Assembly: GCF_003385595.1 (NCBI RefSeq)
Contig: NZ_QNUE01000009.1
Location: 62,001 to 126,000 of the forward strand
Direction of reading: 5' to 3'
DNA from: Chryseobacterium flavum
Lineage (GTDB): Bacteria > Bacteroidota > Bacteroidia > Flavobacteriales > Weeksellaceae
Length of the DNA stretch: 64,000 bases
The notes beneath the pieces were generated by a model that had not been told where the DNA came from, did not search any database, and saw nothing but the letters and a program-made list of their open reading frames with translations. Both the position numbers and the translations under genes were made by a program. Position 1 is the first letter of the stretch. Every line of letters begins with the position of its first letter. Below are positions 8,740-16,163 of the stretch, one piece after another.

Positions 8740-8754
8740 AAAAAGTCACAAAAG
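8700..8754 (-). terminator. Intrinsic terminator after the first unknown-function protein
   Basis: CTTTTGTGACTTTT (8716-8729) pairs with AAAAGTCACAAAAG (8741-8754) over 14 bp. On the minus strand the tail reads TTTTTATTTTTT. It lies 30 nt beyond the stop at 8784 and shares one arm with the inverted repeat of 8539-8739. Confidence 0.65.
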
Positions 8755-8783
8755 CTTAACGCAAGTTCATTACTAATTCCGTT

Positions 8784-9323
8784 TTAATTGGTTTCAGCCA
8801 TTTTCTTTTCTCTTCTTCTCTGAAGAATAAGGTGCGCCGCATCCAGCATCTTAACGGTATGGATGTACGGCATTACAATATTCCTTTCAGGCAGATTTTC
8901 ATAAACCCCCATTGAGAAATAGACGATTCCGGACATAAAATAATCATATTCTTTGATGCTGTATTCCCTGAATGCTTTTTTGAAAACCAACAGAGGATTC
9001 CGGTATTCATTCTCTGAAAGCAGGCCAAGAGCCCACGGAGAAATTTTTTCTGACCGGGTATCAACAGTCCATTTCCTTTCCTTCAGCATCATGAGATAGC
9101 CTGCCCGGACCAACGACCTCATCGACTGATGAAACCGGAAGATTACCGCCGGATCTTCACTGATCCAATTATTGCGCTGTAGCGCATAATTCATAATGCT
9201 GCTCAATATTTCTTTGGAGGCCTCCAGCTCATTGAACTGAAAGAAATTTTCCATCAGCTGCAGCCCGGAGCGCTTCTCGCCTGCCCAAAACCGTGGATCA
9301 AAATCTTTTTTTATCTTTTTCAT
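8784..9323 (-). CDS. Unknown helical protein A (paralogue of 48071-48643)
   Basis: I do not recognise a named family. The 179-residue protein is predicted to be mostly alpha-helical and soluble, with no signal peptide. Its conserved blocks, seen by comparing it with the paralogue at 48071-48643, are LMENFFQFNEL, FHQSMRSLVRAGYL, LLSENEYRNPLLVFKKAFRE, YFMSGIVYFSMGVYE and KMLDAAHLILQRR. The frame is open to 9359, but the ATG at 9323 (MKKIKKDFDP) has the usual A-rich upstream region and starts where homology starts. It is expressed from a promoter about 410 nt upstream, through a long structured leader RNA (9411-9727). A small HTH gene is divergent. The whole arrangement recurs at 48-49.5 kb, which implies that protein, RNA and HTH gene act together. 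An RNA-binding or regulatory role is possible but unproven. Confidence 0.75.
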   Translation of the reverse strand: MKKIKKDFDPRFWAGEKRSGLQLMENFFQFNELEASKEILSSIMNYALQRNNWISEDPAVIFRFHQSMRSLVRAGYLMMLKERKWTVDTRSEKISPWALGLLSENEYRNPLLVFKKAFREYSIKEYDYFMSGIVYFSMGVYENLPERNIVMPYIHTVKMLDAAHLILQRRREKKMAETN

Positions 9324-9410
9324 AGTTTGTATTTTTAGAGTGTTTGAAACCATCAGCATACCGATGTACGCTGAGTTTATTGTAAATGATGAATAGAAAT
9401 AAATTCTAAG

Positions 9411-9727
9411 TTCCCGTGAAAGCCCTGAAGCCGCAATGGATTGTACACTCCATTGTACCGTATCATGATACTTATGCAGTAAAGCGGCTTAGAAAGATGA
9501 TTGTAGAAAAGCAGAACAGCATGAAATAAAATGGCATGGGACTCTACATTATCCGTCATTGAGGCACTGGTATACCCTGCACACAGATAAGAGAGCCCAC
9601 GCCTAGGTCGTGAGCTTCCTGCTTATCCTCTTGTGTGTCTAAAAATTACCAGTTTTCAATGACAAGATTCTAAGCAATAGCTTCTATTATTCTTTGAAGT
9701 ATCGCAAAGCTACTTTATTGTAGCTTA
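9411..9727 (-). ncRNA. Structured leader RNA, copy A
   Basis: About 320 nt with no conserved reading frame. It is homologous to 48841-49148. Stems seen (plus coordinates): 9707-9713 with 9720-9726 (7 bp, 5' hairpin); 9566-9572 ACTGGTA with 9647-9653 TACCAGT; 9580-9584 CACAC with 9633-9637 GTGTG; 9586-9591 GATAAG with 9622-9627 CTTATC; 9598-9601 CACG with 9609-9612 CGTG around loop CCTAGGT; 9434-9440 CAATGGA with 9449-9455 TCCATTG around loop TTGTACAC; and 9429-9434 AGCCGC with 9484-9489 GCGGCT. Two stems change on both sides between the copies, keeping pairing. Nesting of the 9566-9653 stems suggests one long domain. The promoter at 9733-9764 fixes the strand as minus. It could be a cis leader, or a separate RNA processed from the mRNA. 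No known riboswitch consensus was recognised. Confidence 0.7.
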
Positions 9728-9732
9728 TTTTA

Positions 9733-9764
9733 CAAATGTAAGAAAAGATAATTTGTAAACCAAA
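9733..9764 (-). promoter_or_regulatory. Promoter of structured RNA copy A
   Basis: On the minus strand TTTG (9761-9764), 20 nt, then TACATTTG (9733-9740). This is an almost ideal Bacteroidetes promoter. The start point should fall near 9725, right at the first hairpin of the RNA. Confidence 0.75.
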
Positions 9765-9805
9765 TGGATTACAAATATTTTTATCAAATAATTTAAAATT
9801 GTTAA

Positions 9806-10054
9806 ATGAGCAAACTTAACAATGAAGATATTGAACTTAGAAATAAAATAACTCAAAGGTTAATTAACTTAAGAGAGTCTACCGGGTTGAGCCAAAGTGA
9901 ATTTGCCAAACTTCATGATCTTGACAGACAGCAAGTAAACAGATGGGAAAGTTTTGAAAGTGAACGAGGAGTTACAATTTACACTATAAAAAGATTCTGT
10001 ACACTTTTAAAAATTACATTACAAGAATTTTTTAATGATCCTTTATTTAAATAA
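9806..10054 (+). CDS. Small XRE-type HTH protein A
   Basis: An 82-residue protein made almost entirely of a helix-turn-helix domain of the XRE/Cro type: LRESTGLSQSEFAKLHDLDR, then QQVNRWE, and a C-terminal helix YTIKRFCTLLKITLQEFF. It has no extra effector domain, so it is likely a dimeric DNA-binding repressor. It is divergent from the structured RNA, with its ATG only about 80 nt from the RNA start point, so it could control that promoter. A similar small HTH gene (49230-49451) occupies the same position beside the second RNA copy and shares the pattern TI-x-R-x-C-x(5)-TL-x-x-FF. A strong terminator follows directly. Confidence 0.85.
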   Translation: MSKLNNEDIELRNKITQRLINLRESTGLSQSEFAKLHDLDRQQVNRWESFESERGVTIYTIKRFCTLLKITLQEFFNDPLFK

Positions 10055-10079
10055 TCCTGACGAAAGTTGGGATTTTTTT
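10054..10079 (+). terminator. Intrinsic terminator after HTH protein A
   Basis: An 8-bp stem 10054-10061 with 10066-10073 (two G:U pairs) closed by a GAAA tetraloop, followed by a run of seven T. It starts at the last base of the HTH stop codon. Confidence 0.85.
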
Positions 10080-10191
10080 ATGCGAAATTTGTGAAACCTT
10101 CAAATTCCGTAAAAATACTGAGTCGATATTTTAAGATGATTTTTATATTCGCTTTTACGGAAAGTCGTTTTTTTAAAATTATGTATCATAA

Positions 10192-10199
10192 TATTTTTG
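10192..10199 (+). promoter_or_regulatory. -7 box ahead of the Kiwa-like genes
   Basis: TATTTTTG fits TAnnTTTG and is 45 nt upstream of the KwaA-like ATG at 10245. No clear -33 TTG is seen at normal spacing, so the call is tentative. Confidence 0.4.
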
Positions 10200-10244
10200 T
10201 AAAACTATAATTTTTCAAAAACTTAAAAAGAAAAAATTAAGAGA

Positions 10245-10766
10245 ATGAAATATTTATATCAATTATTTTTAGCTTTTAACTCGACTTGGTTAATTGCCGT
10301 AGTATTTCTTGTAAAAGAAAAGTATGTATTTAGTTTTATTGAAAAATTTTCCATGTATTACTCTTGGGTTATATTTATTTTAATCCCAATCATCTTAACT
10401 GTTTTGAGTTTTCTAATTGCAATGAAATTACCAAAAGATAATTTACAAAGAAATTCAGTTATGGAAATTGAACTAGCAAATAACAATTTTTTACCAACTT
10501 ATTTAGGTTATTTTTTTGTGTCTTTAGGTGTAAGCGATATTCCTACTCTAATTGTAGTTTTTTTAATCATTTACATTTTTACATTTTTATCACAAACACT
10601 TTATTTCAATCCTATTTTTTTACTTTTTGGCTATCATTTTTACTTTGTAAAAACATCAGCAAGTATTAAAATATTTTTAATAACTAAAAGAAAACTAAAA
10701 ACTCCTGGTAATGATAATTTTAATAATTTGAGGAGAATCAATGATTATACATTTATAGAACTTTAA
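10245..10766 (+). CDS. kwaA: KwaA-like membrane protein (Kiwa anti-phage system)
   Basis: A 173-residue protein with four predicted membrane helices: about residues 5-22, 38-62, 84-112 (possibly two) and 115-130. The C-terminal end is cytoplasmic and basic. The order of helices, the segment with Glu/Asn in the loop (MEIELANNNFLPTYLGYFF) and the aromatic block YFNPIFLLFGYHFY resemble the KwaA partner of Kiwa, a membrane-bound phage sensor. It is followed after 12 nt by a gene with KwaB features, as in known Kiwa operons. Kiwa is known to act at the inner membrane against phage infection. The assignment rests on size, topology, remembered motifs and gene order, not on a database search. Codon usage and the high AT content differ from the housekeeping genes nearby, which suggests acquisition. 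Confidence 0.7.
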   Translation: MKYLYQLFLAFNSTWLIAVVFLVKEKYVFSFIEKFSMYYSWVIFILIPIILTVLSFLIAMKLPKDNLQRNSVMEIELANNNFLPTYLGYFFVSLGVSDIPTLIVVFLIIYIFTFLSQTLYFNPIFLLFGYHFYFVKTSASIKIFLITKRKLKTPGNDNFNNLRRINDYTFIEL

Positions 10767-10778
10767 AACTTGTAGCAT

Positions 10779-11591
10779 ATGGCAACCTTTATTTATGGGA
10801 AAGTGAAAAGAAAACATAATATTTTCCGAGTAATTGAGACAGAAGAAGAAGTTTACAATACTTCACAATTAAATTTAGTCGGTGTTGATTATAATCCAAA
10901 TACGCTCATTGAAAATGAAGAACTTTATAAAGTTTCGCAATTTTCTCAATCTAGTTTTTCATTTGATTTTATAACTAATGATTTGAACTCGGTCAATCAT
11001 GATCAAATAACTAGAAACGATCTCACAAAACTATCATTTATTTGTACCGTACAGGATAATTTATTTTTTTTTCAAATTATTAATTCAAGTTTTTTTATTA
11101 GTAAAAAATGGTTTTCTATTGATGAGTTAAGAATAGAAACTGAAAAACCAATTATTACAGTAAATCCATTTGCTGATGCAATATATGATAAAAACTCTGA
11201 CATACTATACTTCAAGAAATTACCTGCGGCACAAAAAATATTTAAAGGAATGGATCAACTATATAAAGAAGCAACTGCTTTAGAAACTGATTCCTTTTTA
11301 CAAAACGATTTCCTGCAGGTTGATTCTAATTTTAGTAGTAGAAACGTTTCAGTACCTAACAGAAAAAGGATTGCATTAGTAATGGGAACACTAAATAATT
11401 TATCTGATACCGAAAAACAATCTGTGTATTCATATATTAATCAATATAGTCAAGTAGAATTTCGAGGTGGAAAGTTTAAAATTGAAACAGATGAAGATCT
11501 TAAATTTGTTTTATGGGGAATCGAACAAAGATTTTATACAACTCCAATAGGAGGTGAAAAGAGAATTGCAAACTCTATAATTAGTATTTAG
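10779..11591 (+). CDS. kwaB: KwaB-like protein, DUF4868 (Kiwa anti-phage system)
   Basis: A 270-residue soluble protein. Its C-terminal third matches the DUF4868/KwaB pattern: PNRKRIALVMGTLNNLS, then FRGGKFKIETDEDLKFVLWG, then EQRFYTTPIGGEKRIAN. KwaB is the effector partner of KwaA, associates with it at the membrane and blocks phage DNA replication. The protein is somewhat shorter than the roughly 315 residues usual for the family, with the difference mostly in the N-terminal half. It starts 12 nt after the KwaA-like gene and is surely cotranscribed. The region is AT-rich and flanked on the left by the RNA/HTH module. A HHpred comparison with KwaB would settle the assignment. Confidence 0.72.
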   Translation: MATFIYGKVKRKHNIFRVIETEEEVYNTSQLNLVGVDYNPNTLIENEELYKVSQFSQSSFSFDFITNDLNSVNHDQITRNDLTKLSFICTVQDNLFFFQIINSSFFISKKWFSIDELRIETEKPIITVNPFADAIYDKNSDILYFKKLPAAQKIFKGMDQLYKEATALETDSFLQNDFLQVDSNFSSRNVSVPNRKRIALVMGTLNNLSDTEKQSVYSYINQYSQVEFRGGKFKIETDEDLKFVLWGIEQRFYTTPIGGEKRIANSIISI

Positions 11592-11684
11592 TTGATTTCT
11601 TTAACTCTGCATTAAGTTAAGTTGTTGTTCGTGCTTTTCTGGAATATTCTTTCAATCTAAACATTTCTTAAATCATTTTATTTA

Positions 11685-11692
11685 TAAATTTG
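11685..11692 (+). promoter_or_regulatory. -7 box for the 286-residue accessory gene
   Basis: TAAATTTG fits TAnnTTTG and lies 30 nt upstream of the ATG at 11723. The -33 region is not clear. Confidence 0.4.
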
Positions 11693-11722
11693 TAATAATA
11701 GTCAATTACAAATGTTTAGGGT

Positions 11723-12583
11723 ATGGAAATAGCATTTTACTATTCTTTCAAAGAATTTAAAAAAAATTATAATATTGATTTTAAAAACTGGAGTAACACT
11801 TACCCTGATGCTAATGAAATTGATTATTTGAATGAACTAAGAAATAAATATCAATTATTTTTTTATGAAAATAATTCCGATTTTATAATAAACTCAAATT
11901 GGATTTCTAGTGAATATCCTGAATATTATGAATTGTCAATTATATCATACCATGAGTTTATGCAAGGGAAACTAATAGATTATTTATATAGTAATGGATT
12001 TTCAAATTTTGATGGAGATTTTTTAGAAATTCCGTTCGATACTAATGTAATGGATTTTTGGGACGATTGCAATATTAGAACTAGAAAAAACAATGCAATC
12101 ATTGACGACGAAAAACACAAATATTTAAAAGACCTATTTGTTTTTAACAATTATACACATCAATTAGATTTTGACAGTAAAAAATTCACAAATTCTAAAT
12201 TTGCAACAAAGAAAATTTTAGAATTTCTAGATAAAAAATCTCAATTAATTATCTCAAAAATTAAATTTGAAAAAGAATTAGTTGAAGACAAGGATATTTT
12301 CTCTACATCACAAAAAATAAAAATTAAAGGCAGTCTTCAATCTATTGGCTATTTATTTTCTGAATTAATCGAAAAAGGGTTCATTGAAGCTCCAAAAAGA
12401 AACGGAAAAGATAATACCAGCGCTATATCTCGAATGATTTTAGATCATTTTGAATTTATAGATAAAGAAGAGCAACCAAAGCCTGAAGATATACGCAAAA
12501 CTCTTTTTACAGAAAATAAACTTTCAGCTGATAAACAAAATCAATTTAAGATTCCTCAAAGTAAAATTATCAATACAGATTAA
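11723..12583 (+). CDS. Accessory protein of unknown function
   Basis: A 286-residue hydrophilic protein with no signal peptide or membrane segment. I do not recognise a named family. The N-terminal half is rich in aromatic and acidic residues. The segment at about residues 200-255 (IKIKGSLQSIGYLFSELIEK and the following lines) has the look of the small DNA-binding-like C-terminal domain found in RteC-like and other Bacteroidetes mobile-element proteins, in which a lysine-rich strand precedes two helices. It is AT-rich like the Kiwa-like genes before it, has its own promoter box, and is followed by another small accessory gene. It is probably part of the same acquired segment, either as a regulator of element transfer or as a defence accessory. 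Confidence 0.6.
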   Translation: MEIAFYYSFKEFKKNYNIDFKNWSNTYPDANEIDYLNELRNKYQLFFYENNSDFIINSNWISSEYPEYYELSIISYHEFMQGKLIDYLYSNGFSNFDGDFLEIPFDTNVMDFWDDCNIRTRKNNAIIDDEKHKYLKDLFVFNNYTHQLDFDSKKFTNSKFATKKILEFLDKKSQLIISKIKFEKELVEDKDIFSTSQKIKIKGSLQSIGYLFSELIEKGFIEAPKRNGKDNTSAISRMILDHFEFIDKEEQPKPEDIRKTLFTENKLSADKQNQFKIPQSKIINTD

Positions 12584-12621
12584 ATGTAATAATTTAGTTT
12601 ACAACCAATTATTATCATTTT

Positions 12622-12649
12622 TGGATAAACTGGATAATCATTTGGATAA
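12622..12649 (+). repeat. Three copies of TGGATAA
   Basis: TGGATAA occurs at 12622, 12631 and 12643. In one frame it reads LDKLDNHLDN before a stop at about 12668, so it may be a decayed coding end rather than binding sites. It lies between two accessory genes. Confidence 0.3.
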
Positions 12650-12703
12650 CACTCATACTCAACAATAATTAATCTTTGCAATATCAATTAATAAATACTG
12701 CAA

Positions 12704-12916
12704 ATGAGTACAATTAACCCTATTGAAAAAAGTCAGACAAAATTTAATGAAGAAGTCTTAACAAATTCTTATCAAGAATACCAAACCAATGGTATTTTCA
12801 AAGATACTTCTGAAATACAAATCATAGCAGCTTTATACTTAGTTTTCAAAATGTTTCGAAAAATCAAAATGAATTTTGATATTAATTTGAGAATTTCTGG
12901 GAGAAACAAAAAGTAG
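12704..12916 (+). CDS. Small accessory protein of unknown function
   Basis: A 70-residue ORF with a helical middle (SEIQIIAALYLVFKMFRKIK) and a basic C-terminus. No family is recognised. It follows the 286-residue gene by 120 nt in the same AT-rich segment, and a normal ATG with A-rich upstream sequence is present. It may be a remnant of a mobile-element gene. It ends 13 nt before the stop of the converging CREST gene, so the two genes run tail to tail. Confidence 0.4.
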   Translation: MSTINPIEKSQTKFNEEVLTNSYQEYQTNGIFKDTSEIQIIAALYLVFKMFRKIKMNFDINLRISGRNKK

Positions 12917-12928
12917 TAATAAAACCAC

Positions 12929-13600
12929 TTATCTCTTCCTAATTACCTCACTCGTAAGACTAATATAATTAAACATACAAAACGTCGCCACCGCTCCAAA
13001 CGTATGCCATAAAAAGTGGGTTCCGAAACTGAACCATTCCCATTTATCAGCGATACGGAAGGTTAATGCAAAAACAAAGGACAATACAGCAAAGCCTACC
13101 CATTTGCCGGCTTTCCATTGGGTATACATCAGATACCTTAGTACCGAGAAAACTACAAATGAGGCCATGATTGCATAATTTACGTTGATAAAAAGAGAAG
13201 TGTTATCTGCCAGAATCCAGTTTCTCAGGGCAAACATGAGTACCACATATACGAGAACCATTACCACAGCATAATACCATCTGGTGCTCCGGGCTACAAA
13301 ATAAAATCCGGCAGACAAACAGAGCAACATAATAGGCAGCCAATCCATCATAATAAATACCGACCATTGCCTGAAGGAATGGTAAACCGTTCCTCCTATG
13401 GCTCCAATATATAATAAAACCAGGCAGTAGGTTAAAAAAGGATATTCTTTGAAGTTACCCTTCAATTTAACCGTCCAGAAAATGGCTATGGCTAAAAATA
13501 ATACAGCAGTTATTGCATTTAGCGGCTCAGGGAACAACTGAGCCATATCTGTTTCTTTATATAACATGCCTCCGTCCGGAGGTATTGGGTTTATCGGCAT
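12929..13600 (-). CDS. CREST/ceramidase-like seven-helix membrane protein
   Basis: A 223-residue protein with about seven membrane segments. It carries the pattern of the CREST superfamily of membrane hydrolases (alkaline ceramidase, hemolysin III, PAQR): His74 in TVYHSFRQW, Asp86 in MMDWLPI, and a C-terminal H-x3-H pair (His195 and His199) in THFLWHTFG. These residues bind zinc and activate water in the family. It would act on an amide or ester bond in a membrane lipid; flavobacteria make sulfonolipids and sphingolipid-like lipids, so a ceramide-like substrate is plausible. It is a single gene between the Kiwa-like segment and the ABC exporter. Confidence 0.75.
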   Translation of the reverse strand: MPINPIPPDGGMLYKETDMAQLFPEPLNAITAVLFLAIAIFWTVKLKGNFKEYPFLTYCLVLLYIGAIGGTVYHSFRQWSVFIMMDWLPIMLLCLSAGFYFVARSTRWYYAVVMVLVYVVLMFALRNWILADNTSLFINVNYAIMASFVVFSVLRYLMYTQWKAGKWVGFAVLSFVFALTFRIADKWEWFSFGTHFLWHTFGAVATFCMFNYISLTSEVIRKR

Positions 13601-13681
13601 TGTCTTTTTTTATATTATATACTGATTACTTCTTCTTAATATAATTTCCACTTACCCAGGATCATTTGCAATACAAAAGGT

Positions 13682-15076
13682 TTAAAATTTATAACAGAGT
13701 ATATCAATTAATGGAGATTTAGAAACGTAACTAATATACATAATAATCAAGACAATATTTGCGACAGTAGTATTTTTTAATAAATGAATACTTGCTAATT
13801 GGAAAATAGATATAACCGAAAAATTAAATATTAGTAATAAAATAATTGGCATTTCTCCGATACGAAGAAAATATGGTATAAGCAATAAACAATAAAAGCT
13901 TAAAACAATTATAAATTTTGATATAAAGTGTAGTATATATGGAAAACTATACAGTTTTTCATATATAAAAGTGTTATAAAAATAAGATTTACCTAAGAAA
14001 ATATCATTGATCTTGGTACTTAATAACAACAGTATTACCAAAATAAAAAGGAAAAAATTCTGTTGTACAAAAAATGAAAGAATCCAAAAGAGGAAAAAAA
14101 CCGATAATGATTTATTATTAATGCTAACACTGAGTAAAAAAAGATCTTTTTTTAAGTAACTAGTTAAAGATAAATCTGTTTGCTCAATACCAGGTATGTT
14201 TTCAATTGAAAAATCATTATTTTGAATATTTTTTGAAGAACTACTATTAGAATAACCTGAATCAGCATTAGTTATGAAACTTCTTTTAATCCTAATAAAA
14301 GACAGAAAATAAGTACTAATGAGAGTGAAAGTTATTAGTAATAATTTATAGTAGATAAAGTTTGGTTTTATAAAACGTTTTACTGTTATTAGATTTAATA
14401 CTTTTTCTTTAGAGATAAAGCCAATTGCAAAGCTTTTCACCGGAACATTTAAATTCTTATAAAAAAGAAAAAGTTCTGAACTGCCTGTAATATACAAAAG
14501 TCTATCATCATAAATAATAAGTAGTATAAAAACAGAGTAATAAATAAAATATTTGATATACTTACTCCCTAAAAGATACTCTACGAAATAACATAGCGTG
14601 GAAACAAGTAACAGAAATGGAGCGCAAAAATATAGTATAGGTATAATAAATAATACAATATTAATATTTTGGATATTCGCTAATATTAACGATACGTTCA
14701 ATACTAAAAGTAACAATAATGAAATCAGATATATTGCTAAAATTTTGTATAAATGTTTAAAAAAAGGATGTAATGGAGATAAATCTTCATTAATATAATA
14801 ACCAGCAACAGCGTCTTTTTCCTTATCTCCTGCTACGATTAAGAAAAGTAATAAATAAATAATCAGATTGGAAAAAACACCTGAAAGATTACCAATCCAA
14901 TACTTATTACTGACAATAGATGAGTTATTACAGTAAAAAGTGACGTAATCTGATGTTTCATTAGGGATTAGAAAAAAACCTAACAAGACTAATAATACAA
15001 CACATAATAAAAATATTTTTTTATTAATTAAGTGTCTGAAATAGATTATGATTAATTGTGAAAAAGACGACAGCAT
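13682..15076 (-). CDS. ABC-type exporter membrane subunit
   Basis: A 464-residue very hydrophobic protein with about ten or more predicted helices and a central hydrophilic stretch (about residues 270-300, NADSGYSNSSSSKNIQ). It starts at the base next to the stop of the ATPase gene, so the two are translationally linked and must form one transporter. No specific permease family signature is obvious, but the layout fits ABC-2-like exporters of peptides or lipids in Bacteroidota. Composition is extremely AT-rich compared with the flanks. Substrate unknown; the decayed GLPGLI-type gene upstream hints at a peptide export locus. Confidence 0.72.
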   Translation of the reverse strand: MLSSFSQLIIIYFRHLINKKIFLLCVVLLVLLGFFLIPNETSDYVTFYCNNSSIVSNKYWIGNLSGVFSNLIIYLLLFLIVAGDKEKDAVAGYYINEDLSPLHPFFKHLYKILAIYLISLLLLLVLNVSLILANIQNINIVLFIIPILYFCAPFLLLVSTLCYFVEYLLGSKYIKYFIYYSVFILLIIYDDRLLYITGSSELFLFYKNLNVPVKSFAIGFISKEKVLNLITVKRFIKPNFIYYKLLLITFTLISTYFLSFIRIKRSFITNADSGYSNSSSSKNIQNNDFSIENIPGIEQTDLSLTSYLKKDLFLLSVSINNKSLSVFFLFWILSFFVQQNFFLFILVILLLLSTKINDIFLGKSYFYNTFIYEKLYSFPYILHFISKFIIVLSFYCLLLIPYFLRIGEMPIILLLIFNFSVISIFQLASIHLLKNTTVANIVLIIMYISYVSKSPLIDILCYKF

Positions 15077-15763
15077 TTAAAAATATTTTTTTATATCTAA
15101 ATTTTTCATACTAGCAATACTCTCATTTAATGAAATATTACCGTCTTTCATTACTATGACCTTATCACAATACTTAATAGCTTCATCTATTAGATGGGTT
15201 GAAAATACAATTATAGCATTAGCACTTAATTTTTTTAGTAATTGATATAATTTCTCACGTTCTATTTCATCCAAATTATTAGTAGGCTCGTCCAATATCA
15301 GTAATTTTGGATTATTTATGATAGAAATAATTATTGAGACTCTTTGTTGTATTCCTCCGGATAAATTTTGAACCTTAATATTTTTAAATTGAAGTATACT
15401 AAAGGACTCTAAAAATAAATCTATTTTTACCTCGATCTCCCTTTTTTTAGCCCCTTTTAGAAGCCCAAAATACATAATGTTTTGATAAACTGTTAAATCT
15501 AAATATAAATTAGGCTGTTGGGGCATAAACCCTGTTTCTTTTTTTATTTGGCGATTTTTTTTTACACTTACCTGATTATATTGATAAATACCAGAAGTAG
15601 GAGATGTTAATGTACTTAACAGTTTTAAAAGTGTTGTTTTTCCGGATCCATTACTACCTATTAATATATGGAGCCCATATGATAGTTTAAAAGATATATT
15701 ATTTAATATCTTTTTATCTTTTATTTTATAAGATATATTATCAAGTTCAATGTTTGTTGTCAT
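15077..15763 (-). CDS. ABC transporter ATP-binding protein
   Basis: A 228-residue ATPase with all nucleotide-binding motifs: Walker A GSNGSGKTT, Q-loop FMPQQPNLYLDLTV, signature LSGGIQQR, Walker B LLILDEP, D-loop TNNLD, and the H-loop in IVFSTHL. The frame is open from a TTG at 15769, but the ATG at 15763 (MTTNIELDNI) is the better start. It powers the membrane subunit encoded directly after it. The 5' end overlaps the end of the broken GLPGLI-like gene by about 17 nt, implying a former three-gene operon. Confidence 0.92.
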   Translation of the reverse strand: MTTNIELDNISYKIKDKKILNNISFKLSYGLHILIGSNGSGKTTLLKLLSTLTSPTSGIYQYNQVSVKKNRQIKKETGFMPQQPNLYLDLTVYQNIMYFGLLKGAKKREIEVKIDLFLESFSILQFKNIKVQNLSGGIQQRVSIIISIINNPKLLILDEPTNNLDEIEREKLYQLLKKLSANAIIVFSTHLIDEAIKYCDKVIVMKDGNISLNESIASMKNLDIKKYF

Positions 15764-16051
15764 TTTCAATTTTATACGTAAAGCCGGTCATTTTTAAGTT
15801 AATTTTCTGTGGATCAATCATTTGCCCCGAATTTTTTGCGATCTCTTTTTGCTTTATAATTGAATCTTGTGATACTATTGGATAATCACGATATATGGAT
15901 TTCTCAGGAGTTACTTCCCTTTTTATTTTCGATAAATCCTCACTGGATTTATATGTTAATTCATAAAAAAACGATTTAGTGTAATTTGTGAGAATATTAT
16001 TGATGAAAAATTTACTAAAATTATAGTGATAATTTTGTGAATATTATTCAT
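15747..16051 (-). pseudogene. Frameshifted, shortened GLPGLI-like secreted protein
   Basis: Starts with ATG at 16051 and a signal-peptide-like MNNIHKIITIILVNFSSIIF, then SQITLNRFF and a stop. Shifting frame at the T-run near 15964-15970 gives a second piece: FFYELTYKSSEDLSKIKREV, then SIYRDYPIVSQDSIIKQKE and FTYKIENDNKH, ending at 15747 inside the ABC gene. FFYELTYK and the SIYRDY..QDSI segment resemble the N-terminal region of GLPGLI proteins. The core GGLPGLI motif is missing, so there is also an internal deletion. The family assignment is by eye. Confidence 0.55.
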
Positions 16052-16163
16052 GGTTTTTGATATTTAGTTTTTTTAATATTTCTTGTAACCTTGTTACGAG
16101 AGAAACAAAAGTAACAAATTATATCATCTTTAAGAGAAATAATTTCATTATTTTCAAAATTTT

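Noticed and set aside
9377..9559. Open frame of 60 codons in RNA copy A (and 48816-49025 in copy B) with similar translations
   Set aside because: About six single-base insertions or deletions between the copies shift the frame, while base pairing is preserved. The similarity comes from the RNA.
9411..9727. RNA as tmRNA, 6S, RNase P, T-box, known riboswitch or IscB/HEARO guide RNA
   Set aside because: None of the remembered signatures of these classes is present, it occurs twice, and the associated protein lacks HNH or RuvC motifs. A covariance-model search could still change this.
12622..12649. TGGATAA iterons as a replication origin
   Set aside because: Only three short copies with uneven spacing, readable as coding sequence, and no Rep gene nearby.
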